Shown piece after piece: positions 1-13,305 of a stretch of 64,000 bases of DNA (positions within the stretch are counted from its first letter, which is position 1; the number at the start of each line of letters is the position of its first letter). Source of the stretch: Perca fluviatilis. Its lineage: Eukaryota > Chordata > Actinopteri > Perciformes > Percidae. The position numbers and the translations under genes are program-made. The notes under the pieces were generated by a model. It ran no database searches, was not told the origin of the DNA, and saw only the letters and a list, made by a program, of their open reading frames with translations. The stretch lies in the NCBI RefSeq assembly GCF_010015445.1, contig NC_053126.1, forward strand, positions 15,316,669-15,380,668, written 5' to 3'.

Positions 1-2814
1 ACGTGGTTAACCTTAAGGGTTATTTATCACTGGGAGGGTCACCGAGGGGCACTTAGTATTTACTGCAGGACATGCAGGATGGGGGAGAGGGGATTGAGAG
101 GAAGCCACCCTCATCACCATCCCCTGGATGCTTACCTTGGTGGCTAACATACATCAACACTGTTTAACTACTTTATAAAGACCAGGATATTTCACTGACG
201 TGTCTGACTCTCCTAAGTGTTCAAATGTTGCAAAACAACAGCCAAAGACATTTACATGTAGGCAGCCAAGTGTTTTCTTGGTATCCCAGGAACGCATCAG
301 GATCATTTCCATAAGTTTTCGGTTGGGAATTTCTCTGGTGAGGCAGTAATGGTCGTGAAGCAGCACATACAATGGACTGCAGCCAGCTGATAGGTTCCTG
401 AATGGGAGATGTGAGGACTTCAGAGGAAGCTGCAGCCCTCCTCTCCTCTTTCTCTAGATTTGTTGCCTTTTTATCCAGGGGGTCTGTCTCCCGGAACAAA
501 CCCCGGAGCCTTCAGATGTAGCTAAACGATAGAGAAAATAGGCAAGCCCAGTTTATTCAAAGCTGATTTAATCACGCCCATAAATCTCGGAGAAATCAAA
601 GCCCATCTTATGCCCGCCCCTCTCCTCTCCCTTTGTCTTGCTAATACACATTAGAGTTCGGCTGGCTGCCCACTTTGACAGCAGCCCGGACAGGATCTGG
701 GCAAAGTTGCAAATTTGGAACCTGGAGGCACCTTTGACCCATGACCCCTGCCGTTAAATCTTGCCACTAGACCCCCACCATGCAGAGGTATCTCCCAGCT
801 CAATTTCCTGCCTAAAACTCACAGGGAGACATAAACACATGTAGAATAAAGATGACGGGCATGAGAAAAAAGAATAGTACTTTTTCCTTTTCTGTACACA
901 TACGCAAAAGACCACAAATGCACATGACTTCACATAGGCATACACACACAAACTAACTTACAAACACACTCATAAAATAAATTGATTCTAATGATCTAAA
1001 TTGCTGTATGAGTGTGGATAACATCCCACAAACACTAAATCACCCACCCTTCATGCTCTTTATAGAATGGTTTTAGAGTAAAGAGCAGGTCACAGATGTG
1101 AAAAAAACATTTTCCTTGAGCAGTCAGCTGTCAGGAGCGACAGAGCAAAGAAGTATGCAATGCAAAACTTCCACACTTAAAAAAAAGAGAATATATTTTC
1201 TTTTAAGTTTTAGATTAAAGTTTAACAAACAGTGTGTATTTATGGGATTATGTTTGTGACTTTAATTCCATTTTTTCCATTCCGAATTTGTATTCACTTA
1301 TCCCAAGTGATTTGGAATAATATTTGATTCATAACATTGCTTCTGTAACTTGAGACTTAAAATTAAACAGTTAATAATTTAGCGAGACTCTACCGGTCAT
1401 TTTTTTTTACAGATATTAAATCTCGTTACATAAGTTTATGGGAAGGATTTGGGAAGAAGTGCTAACGTGCTTCAATATGACGTTTACCTCCATATTTCTG
1501 TCTGTTCATTTGTCACATACACATACACCTCATACACAAGACATGCTCAAAAGCTGTGTGGCCACTAGCCAGCAACAAAGACCTTGTAATCAAACACTGG
1601 TGGCTAACAAGGGTTTTTGCACAGGTGTGACGAGGCTACTGAGGCAAACATTTCTCCTTTAATTATACAACAGCGAGCCGGAGAGTGTCTTGCTGCTCTC
1701 TGGTGTTTCAGGCCTGAGCAGAGCTCCTCCAAATTAGAGAGCAGTGTGACAGTGCCGAGATGCTTCACTGTGGGGAAACATGGAGCGGCGGTTGCACTGC
1801 TGCTGATCCATTTATGGACTTCAAATACGCTTCCCACATTTGAGTTGGAGATGAAAATATGCAGATAATTTGAGAGATCTTGTGAGAGCTTGCGCATCCA
1901 GGCACGTGAGGACGATTACACACAAAGTTGCCAAAAAAAAGTCTTTGAAAACATGATACAGTTGAAAGCAAAAGAGATTATCTTCTCTTTACGCATAAAT
2001 GAAGAGGCGATCACCCCAAAATGAAAATATTAAATGTATGTGATCAAAATGATGTGAAATTGTGACAGTCTCTTATTAAGTGCCAGGAGGCTGCTTGCCG
2101 ATTCAGAGGGTGACAGTACAGAAAGAAACCCCTCTGTACATTACTCCCAGAATTAGTGTCTTCCAAATTTGACTGAAACTGCTGCACATTAATATTTCCT
2201 TGTGAAATTACGTAAACCATTTTGTGAATATTAGCTTTTAGTTTCTTGTAGCTATTTTTATAATCTATTGTGGAGTTTTTATGCATCATTATTGGATTTC
2301 TCAGTAGTACAGAGTAACCCTGAAAAAGATAAATGTATAGACACATACATGCATGCATACATAAATACATACGTAAATCCAGTTACAGGCATTCATCTGT
2401 CAGTGGGCTAAATAAGCCTGAGAGGCGGATGTGATATCTGTTGGCAGATCAAATGAAGGATGGCGGTTGTGACCTAATTGAGGGGTCAAACTGAAGTAGC
2501 TGTGTTATTTCAACCTCACTGACCCTGGCCGGTGGCCCCAGTCTGCCCGGTGGATTTCAGAGTGGATAGGGAGTTGAGACCAGACGAGCAGTAGGTGTTT
2601 GTAGTGAGTGTCTTTGTTTGTCTTCCCAGCCTCAAAAAGCTTCTTTGGTGACTGATGATTAGAGTCCTGGTGGCTGCTGAAGTCTGGAATAAGGGAAGCT
2701 AGAGTTACACCTTCAGCAAACAGTCCACTGCCCAAAGTTCAGAAAAAAAAGGTTGATGAGATTGTGGCTTATACTAGCTGAAAGCTTCACATACTCAAAG
2801 CTACACACACCAGA

Positions 2815-3028
<214 letters not shown>

Positions 3029-6000
3029 AGGTCCAGAAGTTGCCAGTTCCCAGACTCAATCTGCTCAAACAGATAGTCTTTGTCAGGATACCTTTCTTAT
3101 CTAACTGATTCGTCAGCAGTAAAATCCTATGGATCGCCTGCATCCTCTGATTGGATGTAACGGCCTATTTCCTCCCTCTTCCTCGTCCTCTTCTAAACAC
3201 TATAAGCCATGTTAAGTTTACACCAAATCATCCTCATCAATTGAAAAATGGCTGAGGCCAAAATATCTTGTGAAATGCAGGTCTGCTGTCGCTATGCTAC
3301 GGCTGCAAATTCGTTACAGTAATAGCCAGGTCCACTTATGGCATTGGGACCACCCCACAAGCTATACGTTATTGTCGGTTTAAATTGCTTACAATTACTG
3401 AGCGTAACAGATTAAAAGACAATTTGATAATGTTCAGAAAGTATAAACACTATGTCATTCTCAATTACTGTAAACTAAAACGTGCCTTCATTTTAAGGAG
3501 ATTTAAAGTAGCAAAGAAATGACTTCCTCTCTGCACATTTAAGTGTAAGAATGTATGAGTAAGAATTCCCAATTAGGGCTGTGAAGAGTGTTGATGTAAT
3601 AGAGACTGGACAATGTAAGCAGCACGAAGGCCAGAAAACCTTTTTAAAGTTGCTGGCATAAACCTGTAAACACTAAGGAACCCCAGCTGTAAGCAGCCAG
3701 TCAAAATCTTGTTATCCCACAGTTAACCCTGTCAGGGAGAATGGTCAGACACCTACACATTAAGACAGAGGGAGAGAAAGAGAAAAGAGAGAAATATCTT
3801 CTCAGAATACAGACTCCTAAGTTCAGATGGGGTTAATAGGTTCACCTAAACGTCTGCATTGTGCAAATATTGACAGTGACTCCATCGTCTCATCTAATGA
3901 CCTCATCCATGTCTCCACCGGTCATGTTGCCTACAGACTAAAGAGGCCAAACAGCTGCTCTGTGATAACTTCACTTCTGTCCTGAGTAAATCCAGACCAG
4001 TCTGGATGTACCCACATCCCTAATGATTACCCATACTGTGTACAGCAAAGATGGGAGATTTAGGGGTATGCACAATTGAAAAGGAAAGCTACAGAGGGAT
4101 GGATGCACATATTATTAGTTCATCATAAGTCACTTGAGAACAACCTGACTTTAATGAGAGGTGTGTAACAATATCTTCTCCTATCAGATGTTTTCAATAG
4201 ATAATTATATTACTACATCTGGGGAAGGACATTATTTAATTATCTGAATAATGTAATCTCAATTCAAACACAATATTACTGCGTAACATGTCTAATTGTA
4301 AACATTTAAGGAAGTTAACATGAAATATAAGATCAAGACGACTTGTGTGAGGCCATAGTGTAACTCAATCAGTTTCACATTCGACATAACAATTAGAATC
4401 TGCTATTGAAGTAATTAAAAGTTAAGAAAGTTTGTGATCCACCATTTGTTCAAAGTTCTTCAGAGGAATGATTTGTTGAAAACCACTCCTTTGCACTGGA
4501 GAAGCGTCTTTCATATTTTCTATTATGCTTGCGTCAAAATAACAGTTAACTGAGACAAGCCAGGTTAATTCAAACATTTCTAAGAGCCTCTTATTCAATT
4601 CTTCATCAACAGTGTCAGGCAGAGAAATTTTCCCAGGCCCACACAAGGCAGTGTGAACCATATAAATGTGTTTTGGAAAAGTGTGAATTGGTGAGTGAAT
4701 TGTTGACGAGCAAGAAAACACTTAAACAGTTAAACCCCGGCGCACCCTCTGCACAGCTGGCGTGTACATCGTTACTGCCAAGTATAACTCTGGCTACTGG
4801 AATATGGCTTATAAATTAATCCTCTACATGTATAAACCCAAATCATAGGAATGAATAGCATATAATCAGATATTCTATTCTGCAAACAAAACCATGCCAA
4901 ACTTAATTGCTCATTCTTCAAAAAAAAATGTAGAACTTCAAAAGGATTTTTTTGGACATCTTAGAAAGCCTCAAGTGGCAATGGCAAACAGTGATGATAA
5001 TTAGCCATATCAAAAAGGGCATTGACTAATGAGCCAGTTAACCTTTCAACCTGGAGACACAGGTCTCCTGATTGGCCAGTGAAGTCAAGCATGACGCCTT
5101 TTGTCAACTCCATCAAAACAGGATAGCAAAGCTTTTGGACAATCACCTGCCTTCTGTTTTCTTTTTGTTACAAAGCCTGCATTTAGGACATGCTTTCACA
5201 GAGTGTTATGTTGCATGATGCACACATACAGTATTTAATCCCAAATAAAAATACAAAATTGCAATAGTTACATCTCTCCAATGGAATGAAAGCAGGAGGT
5301 TGTTAAACCATGCATTCATTTCTTTCATTCATTACTGCTCTCTGCTCCTTGCTGCTCGACATGGGTTTTAAGCTATTTTTCAGAAGTCTGTAAACATGAC
5401 TGGAAAAAAACCTCCATGCATTCATCTATTCACTGAATAGAAATAAGAGCAAAAATAAGAGATCTTTGATAGACGTAACGCATGCTTTTACAGCTCCATT
5501 GGCACATCGAGTGTGCATATGCATTGTAATGAGACTTTTCCATCTGAGGCTGTCAAGGTGACAAAAAGCCTTTGACAGCTCCAAAGTTCACACCATGTTC
5601 GTCTTGTCAACACTAAATTCCTGGGGGCACGAAAAGCTGGATTCACAGGAGTAAGATGAGGATTTGTTCGCTGTAAAGCCCACGGTGGAGCACAGCAGTC
5701 AAATATACTGACTTGCTATGGCCTCGAAGCTGTATATCATCCCAGTGAAACACAACAACTGGTGATCAGTTAATAAGTCATAATGGGGTCATGTTACACA
5801 CAGATTTGTCAACAGAAGAAATCATCATACAGGATGCACTTGAAAATATAATGTGACATGAGTGTATACTGAATTACACACTACAGTATATGTACACATA
5901 AAGAACATACTGATGTCATTTCTATTCCCACTGCCACCTCAATTGGAAAGGTTAATTGATTCTCGATGTGTAATAGGACTATGCAAGTACAGGACTGTAT

Positions 6001-7860
6001 GTCACACGTTCCTACCTCTGCTCCCTATTTCCCATGAGCACAACAAGCATCATAAATCTGATCTGGCCATAAAACTCTGCCCTCAACTGAGGCAAACACT
6101 TAGACGTAAACACAACACATTCCTTTGCACACAGCTGGATAAGTTAAAACCTAAATCTTTATCGTGACTATTATTATTATGAGCTTAACATGGACTCATG
6201 AAACCTGTTTTAAATGTTTGCTGCATGTGTTAGCTGTACCAACATGTAAACAAAAATACACCAAGGATAGTTTGTGATAGTGTGTGGCTACTGCGCAGCC
6301 AGATGTCCGGACCACACCAGCCTCATGCTAAAGCCTCTGAGCGTTCACATGTCCTTCTCAACCGCTGCTAAAGATGAGTGGTGAGTGTAGCTGACCAACC
6401 CTGACGGCTGTGGCTCACCAAAGTCTATTTGATCTTGGTGCAGACTGCTTTAAACACCGTAAGGCAGGACGTTGCAGGATGTCTGTTGTGGGCATCATGA
6501 AATAAATTTCGATACTGAGTGACATGGTGACATAGTGCAGCTGAAATGTTCGCACAGAGGTTTTCTCACCTGGAAGGTAAATTGTTGCCAATCCTTTCTG
6601 AGTTTATCCCATTGATTTTATAAATGTGGTATCCCTCGAAGCAATGTTTAAATTCCTACAGAGGGCTGTTTAATTTTCAATTATTTCAACAAAACTTTAC
6701 TCAAAAATGTCTTTTGCTTATTGTTACTTCACTTGGGTGTTTGACCCTCACTGTGCATAATGATGTACAGTATGTGCAGAGTTTGAAACCAGAAGCTTGT
6801 TTTCACATTAACCAATTGAAGGGGAAAGTTTCTCTGTGCTCACCTTGAATCTATCGAGTATGAATGAGCAGGACTTTGTGACATCACAACTACTTTGTAA
6901 GCTAATCATGGTCCAATATGCAATTTACACAAGTGTGATGTGTAAACATGAAGACTGAGAATGGACTTCAGTGATGTACGAGATTTTTGGCGTCCAGTTG
7001 TTTCCTTTTGAAATTAACAATATTTGCATAATCATGATTTCTGGAATTTTTAACAAGGTTATTGAACTTTCTTTTGTAAACATAACATATCGGACACAAA
7101 TTATTATTCCAAGGAGAGTTTTTTTCATTTATATTGTATTCAATATGTTGTAAAAGATGTCCGGAGGGAACCCAAATTTAGTTTACAGTTAATATTGGTG
7201 TAGAAAAAAGGAAATAAAGTAAAAAGGCCATTTATTCTCATGAAATAATTGTCAAATATTGTGTTAGTTGTACAAAATCAGACAACTTTCTTTGATAATA
7301 TATTGCATGAATTCCCAATTCACACCCCATAAAATATCTGACATGATGTACTATGTGAACCTCGGGCTGTTGTTGAACTTTGACATGGATTTGTGTTAGG
7401 CGCTGGAATAAACAATGAATAGCAAAGATGAGGAAAAGGGGCAGTGTGCCATGTCAGCTATTATTCTGCCTTCAATTTAAATTAAGGAAAGGGTGGTGTG
7501 CACTTGCTTCCTATCTCAAGAAGCTTTTTGAAAGATTAATTGCTCCAGACCCCGCTCTTACAATGTAGGTCAGATATTGAGCTTCATTTTTGCCTGTTAA
7601 CTATTTGCAGGAGGAGAGAGAGAGAGCTGAGGAAAAGAGAATAGAGAGAGAAGGCCCTTTGAAAAGAACATCTGAACCTTCTGAGCTGTACTCGGGGTGG
7701 ATGTTGAGTTCTCGATGAGCTAAAAGCGATTTTTCAAAGTTCGTAGGACAGGAAGCCATCTTTAAAGCTGACAAGTCTTTGATCCAGCGGTTTGCCATGA
7801 TTTGTTTCTGATTAAGGTGGAATTTGGTCTTTTCATTCATGTGGATACGTCCCCTCCTTT

Positions 7861-7861
<1 letters not shown>

Positions 7862-7895
<34 letters not shown>

Positions 7896-7902
7896 AACAC
7901 AC

Positions 7903-7946
<44 letters not shown>
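7862..7946. repeat. (CA)n microsatellite
   Basis: About 85 bp of CA repeat with a few single-base interruptions (GCAAACA, CGCACA). The frames on both strands are low complexity and not genes. Confidence 0.96.
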
Positions 7947-7949
<3 letters not shown>

Positions 7950-8894
7950 TGCATTCATCTGCTTCAACACAGTCACACAGCGCTGACAGACCAAATGGGA
8001 AGAGAATAAAAAACATAATTTGCAAAATAACAGATTATTAAGGATCATACTACTGGAACGTGGTTTCACTGACAATTTACTTCCCAGTGTAGGCATGTAA
8101 CACATTGCAGTTGAAGTCAGGCGACAGTAAACAGATGATATTCCAGGTGAAAAAAGAGAACATTACCTTTCATTTCAACACTTTTGTAAACTCCTCATGT
8201 CTCTTTAACTTCAGCAGACTATTTGAATGTATTGCTCCTCTCTGTCTCGGTTACAGAAGTGGAAACTTTTTTTTAACACAGCATTCCTGATTATAACCCG
8301 AAAGTGCCATCCATCATTGTATCTATTTTCACTGCTTGTCCTGGTCAAAGAGTGACAGCTTGTATCATACATGGTCAGGCAGGCAGTATTGTACTTTAAT
8401 TATATTTTCAACAATAAATGTGCCTACATTCTTTGTTCACTTTCTGATACAAGTGACGGTGAGAAAGTACGTTTACGAGAGTAGAAGATTACTGAGCCTT
8501 TCTTCAACTTGTATTTACTTGCAACAGAATCTTGTAGAATTAGAATACACAAGCAGTCCAAACTGACCAATCAAAGGTCCTCCGATTTCCATGTGATATC
8601 TCCGTAGCCGCAGTCACCTCAACGTGTAGTAGGTATGTTTTTAAGGAGGTACGCCTTCTTGTTTTCTTTCTTGGCCTACAGAGAAACCTCATCTCAGCCA
8701 CTTGATCCTATTCTGTCAGTCACAACCCAAATCTTTCTTGTGAATGTAGGCTAAGTGAGGGATGGAATGAACATTGACTGTTAAAGTGAGAGCATTGCAT
8801 TAAAGCTAAGTCCTCATATTTGATACAAAGTAGCATTACTACAGCCGTTGTCTTACTCTGGTCCATCACTCATGGACAACATCCTAATGCTTCA

Positions 8895-9138
8895 TTTCCA
8901 CTGCCTGGTTCAGTTGGACTAAACTCACTCTCAGTACCATTCTGTGATCAATCAGTGGTCTGCAGTGTTTTAACTCCACCTTCTAGTATCAGCTCAGATC
9001 GCATGGAGACACTTTTGGATTAATGGTACCAAAAATAGTAGGCCTACCAGGTACAAAGGTCTATCTACAACTTTTGCTAATGGAAAAAAAAGAGCAAGTT
9101 GAGTTGAGTAGAGCCGGGCCGTACCATACAGTGGATAT
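8895..9138. mobile_element. Degenerate MITE with TTTCCACTG-type ends
   Basis: The left end reads TTCCACTGCCTGGTT (from 8896). The right end, read on the opposite strand from about 9138, reads TCCACTGTATGGTACGG and then a run of ACTC/CAACTC motifs. Similar motifs follow the left end in the order GGACTAAACTCACTC. This is the pattern of a widespread teleost non-autonomous DNA transposon whose ends carry a CCACTG-TGGTACC core followed by GACTC-like repeats. The copy is old: the ends match imperfectly and no target-site duplication is clear. Family recognition is from memory. Confidence 0.5.
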
Positions 9139-11639
9139 GCGGCAAAAGATAGTAGTCCACCTGACTTCAGACCTTGTGGTCCTCATGATGACCACATCCC
9201 AGTCTGCTGCAAACCATGCAAATGAACATCAGAGGTGACAATCCAATTGAACCAAAAAGACATTATATCCAAACAGAATGTGTTTCAAAGTAAGCAGTAG
9301 AAGCTATATATTTGAATTGTAAAGGATATCTTCTCTGACAAAACCTGTTCATTGAGTAGAGAAAATTGATAAATTCATGAAACATCATAATCATATGATC
9401 ATAATAATTATGAGTATAGCAGTGAAAAAAAACTGCATGCAGCCTATTCTCTGAACATAATATAGTCATTACAATAACAATAGTAACTGTATTACTGGAG
9501 GAATAATTGAATTATTCTGCCTTGTCTCTCCTAATATAGAGCAACTACCATTCATCTAAGACGTGGGTCACTGGTTAATGCTTTGGCAAGTGACCAGAGA
9601 GGAACGCAAACTGTTTAACTGTGTGAAGTTAATAACTGGATGTAGCGGGGACACTGTCACAATACTGCAAATGTGGGATGACATCAAGTACTAAGTGTGT
9701 GTGTGTGTTTAAGCTATGAGGACATGAGATGCAAAGCTGAACCATCCACCCACCTACCCACGATGTGTTATCCCTCCCACCGTTTTTCCTCTGTGCACTA
9801 ATGAAGGTTGCAGCAGCAGCTAAGTCAGGAGAGCCAGAGCTGGGCAGGGAGCAGGATCGAGTGGGTGGTCGTCTGAAAGCCCACTCAATAAAACATCTCT
9901 GTACATGAGGTTAGGAAATATCCTTGGGCTTGTGCTAAAGAAGTTACTGTTAAATATGATATTTACTTTTCTTCTCCATCTCCCCGCTACAATGCAACAC
10001 AAATCATGGACTCTTGTCAATTAGTAGCACTAATGATAACCTTAGTTTTAGTCAGGCTATCTATTTATTTGTATGTTTGATGGATTTGCTGCCCTGTTCT
10101 GGCCACCTCAAGCTCTAAATTAAGTGGAGAAACAATTTAGAAAAGGGTAGTAATGGTGATGAAGTCACATTAAGTCATGGAAAGCAACCCTTGTCAGTGT
10201 CCATCCAGATGTCCTTAATTAAGTTTCTATTGGACAAATCCTCACCTCCAAATGCCAATGTTTATTACAAATGAAGAAAAGTCAACAGCAACTACAATCT
10301 TTCCATAAATTTATCTAGTTTAGATGTATAAGCCTAACCACACCTTAACCATAGATTATGTGCCATAACCACAATGTTTCCCCAACTTTAACCATAGTTT
10401 CCATGCACAGATATTGAAGAAAGTGAGAATGAGAAAAGTATTAGAAGTGGACATTAAAAAAGTTTGCCGTTAAAAGTAATCCAAGGTTTGTGCGGATGTT
10501 AATCTCTTGAACCAAAGTTCTTTATTTCTATGCGTAATGCATTAGTCAAAACATGTTTGAGGCAGGTATGTCATATTGTTGTGTTGACAATATGTTGGCT
10601 ACTCAGAAATGCCATCATTTTGCTCATTAGTAAAATATTTTTTTACGCAGTGTGGTTCCAGAGGGTTGAAGGGGCAAAAATCTTGTAAAACAGAGCCTAT
10701 AATTAATCTTCTCTCACTATGTGTTGTTTGACTAAAAACAATGACAAACTCAGTGCCAATGCCAACAATAACCCATAATCCCTCACTTTGATGGGTTACT
10801 TTCTTTAAAACGGTTTATGCTCTGACAGGTGAGAAGAGATTTTTAAGTTTGTATAACAGATTGGAGGTGTTTGATTGAAATAAACCTTGATGGGTCTGGA
10901 GCCTCACCTTCTCAAACTAGCACAGCGGCACTCAGCACCCTCAGCACTGCTGCTGACATAAATGTAACACTTACTCACTGAACATTTAAATGGAAGGTGA
11001 CACATGAAGGAAAACAACAGAACAAAGACAGTTTCTGCCCTCTAGATGGGATGGATGGCCTAGATAAAGATCTCTCTTGTGGTAAAGGCTGAAATTAATT
11101 CCATACTGTACTGCAACAACTCTCCTGTTGTAATCATCAGGCATTGGTTGAAACGTAGGCAGAGAGAATAGGAGCATCTTAATTGTGAACCTTGTTACTC
11201 TGAAGACTTTGAGCTGTCATAACCCAGTGAACAATAAAGCTGTAGGTACTGCATATGTTACAGTAATGATACTGGGAACAGTGTTTTCTATACAGTATGT
11301 CAAGCACCAGTGGCTGTGTTGTGAAGCAATAGCAGAGTAGCTTCATTGTGCCACGAGGAAGGAAAAAGAGAAGATCAGAGGAGTTCCTCCACATAACTTC
11401 GACCAGCTGGTGCATACCCACAGAATGGAAAAACTGGGCTTTGGGGTTCAGCATGTTTTCTCTCAATGTGACTTAATGGAAGTCATCAAAGGGAAAAGCA
11501 GCGGAGAGTAAGGGTTTGAATGAATTACAGGATAATTGCTGAGGCTTTTAGATGTGGTATGATGCAGCACAGGCTTGGATACGGAGGGAAAGAGGAAGAA
11601 GACTGGGATGGGAATAATGTGTTTGTCTTTGTCGCTATA

Positions 11640-11926
11640 GTAGTGTCTCTGTGTGTGCTTATGTGTTGTTGATGCATTCTAATGTGTTTCTATGCACTTT
11701 TACCTGTGTCTATTGTGTATGATACTTGAGTTGTGTTTTTCTCATGCCATCAACCTGCCAGTTGTCTGATTTGATTGATCTGGAATAGTTTAAGCCATCA
11801 ACCTGCTAGGGACTGCAGATGAAAATTAGCCTGTATGGCTAAATCTAGCACATTTACATGTTGGACTCTGTGTTGATTAATGTGCGTTGTCCCTTTTAAA
11901 TAAAGAAATCTAATCTAATCTTGTGT
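11640..11926 (+). mobile_element. Probable LINE 3'-terminal fragment
   Basis: The stretch ends with GTGCGTTGTCCCTTTTAAATAAAG followed by AATCTAATCTAATC, which looks like a non-LTR retrotransposon 3' UTR with a short repeated tail. The preceding text (GGGACTGCAGATGAAAATTAGC and TTAATGTGCGTTGTCCC) resembles 3' UTRs of common fish LINEs. No coding part remains and the clade cannot be fixed, so this is a resemblance call. Confidence 0.4.
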
Positions 11927-12702
11927 GAGAGAAAAGCTTGACTTGAGATACATTCTTTAGCAGACCCACTGTTTGGCTAAATCAATGATTACAGTTTGTT
12001 TGGTAGCATGCAGATAAACCATAATTTCTCATAACATCTGACACGTTTCAAGTTTGAGAAACAACAACACTCTCAAAAGAGCACACATAGTAGCGGAGAA
12101 AGAAATGAGAGCTTGTCATCTTACAATGAGTGACAGCACTCCCAGATACCATGGCAACACAAGGAATTCTACTCGATAGAGCCCATGACGAATCAGGACC
12201 TTGATGTTCGCTGCTTTCCAACTGAGGACAGCAGGGGGAGGGAGATCAAGGACGGGACCCATTAAGAACAGGAATAGTTTGCAAGCGTTATATAAGATAT
12301 CAAATTTGATAGTGCGAGTGAATGCCATCCTTATTTTCAATTTGAGGCTCGCAATTATGAATCATAATCATAATCAACTATAATTTAGTGGTTGGTAGTG
12401 TGAAGAGCTCAACGATGCAAAGAAAAGTTTGCAATATTTACACAGGTGGTTCAGTCAATGCTGCAATTGTCCTTTCACCCTTTGTAGAATTTAAAGGGAT
12501 TGTTTGGATTTTTTTTAAGTGGGGTTGGATGAGGTACTTATCCATAGTCAGTGTATTACCTACAGTAGATGGCAGTCGGCACGTCCTTAGTTTGGAGAAG
12601 CAGGCAGCTGGACAGGCACGGAAGCTATAAGCAATGTACTGTACTGTGTGTTTAGTCACCTAAAGAAGCCCACCTAACAAAAAATCAATATGAATTTAAT
12701 TG

Positions 12703-13305
12703 TACGCTATATTTAAATGTTTTCCCTGCTTTACCTTGCCGTCAGATAGCCCTGTTTACGTTTACGTGGGGGTAGTCTCGCTTTGCCAGACCCTCCTCCA
12801 AAGCGCGCTGAAGGACGGTCTTGCTACTCCACATAGCATTTGGGGATGGGAGGAAAACATGCTCTGGTTTAATGGCATTTCTTTAAACCAATCAGAATCG
12901 TCATGGGCGGTGCTAAACTCTGCACAGAGCCACTGCAAAATAGTTGTGCGAGAGAAAACTCAGATTGGACAGATGGTCTAGCTAGCTGTCTCAATTTACC
13001 ATGCAGAGATCTGAGGAGCAGTCAACAATTATAGTCCTCATAAATTCACCGAATTTAGAAAGTGGAAGGAAAAGGAAAATACATGCATCCGGCGGAATTT
13101 CCTGCAGCACCAGAGCAATCCCTGAAGTGGAACGCAGGATATAGACTAACGTGGGGGGAACTAAGGCTGTTTTATGCTCTCTTTAAAGCAACCAGAATCC
13201 ATTGACAAAAACAGTATGAGCATGGCTTCAGTTCCCCCCATATAAACCTAAACAGGGCTCTCTGACGGCAAGGTGAAGTGGCGAAAATATTCTAAAGATA
13301 GCGTA
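12703..13305. mobile_element. Fold-back DNA transposon with long terminal inverted repeats
   Basis: The left end (12703-12772) and right end (about 13224-13305, opposite strand) are inverted copies. Both carry TACGCTAT, then an AT-rich part, then ACCTTGCCGTCAGA, then AGCCCTGTTTA and a G run. Homology resumes just after the inner insertion (13158 onward, GAACTAAGGC), so the left arm was split by a later insertion at 12773-13148. Without that insertion the outer element is only about 220 bp, most of it hairpin arms. No transposase is encoded, so it is non-autonomous. The outer target-site duplication is not clear. Confidence 0.75.
12773..13148. mobile_element. hAT-like MITE nested in the fold-back element
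   Basis: A 376-bp segment begins TAGTCTCGC and ends ATATAGACTA, so its tips are the short inverted repeat TAGTCT/AGACTA. It is flanked by the direct repeat ACGTGGGGG at 12764-12772 and 13149-13157. A target duplication of 8-9 bp is the signature of hAT transposition. The interior (CCAGACCCTCCTCC, ACTCAGATTGGACAGAT, GCAGAGATCTGAGGAGCAG) resembles a repeat I recognise as abundant in many teleosts. It is too short for a transposase. Confidence 0.75.
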
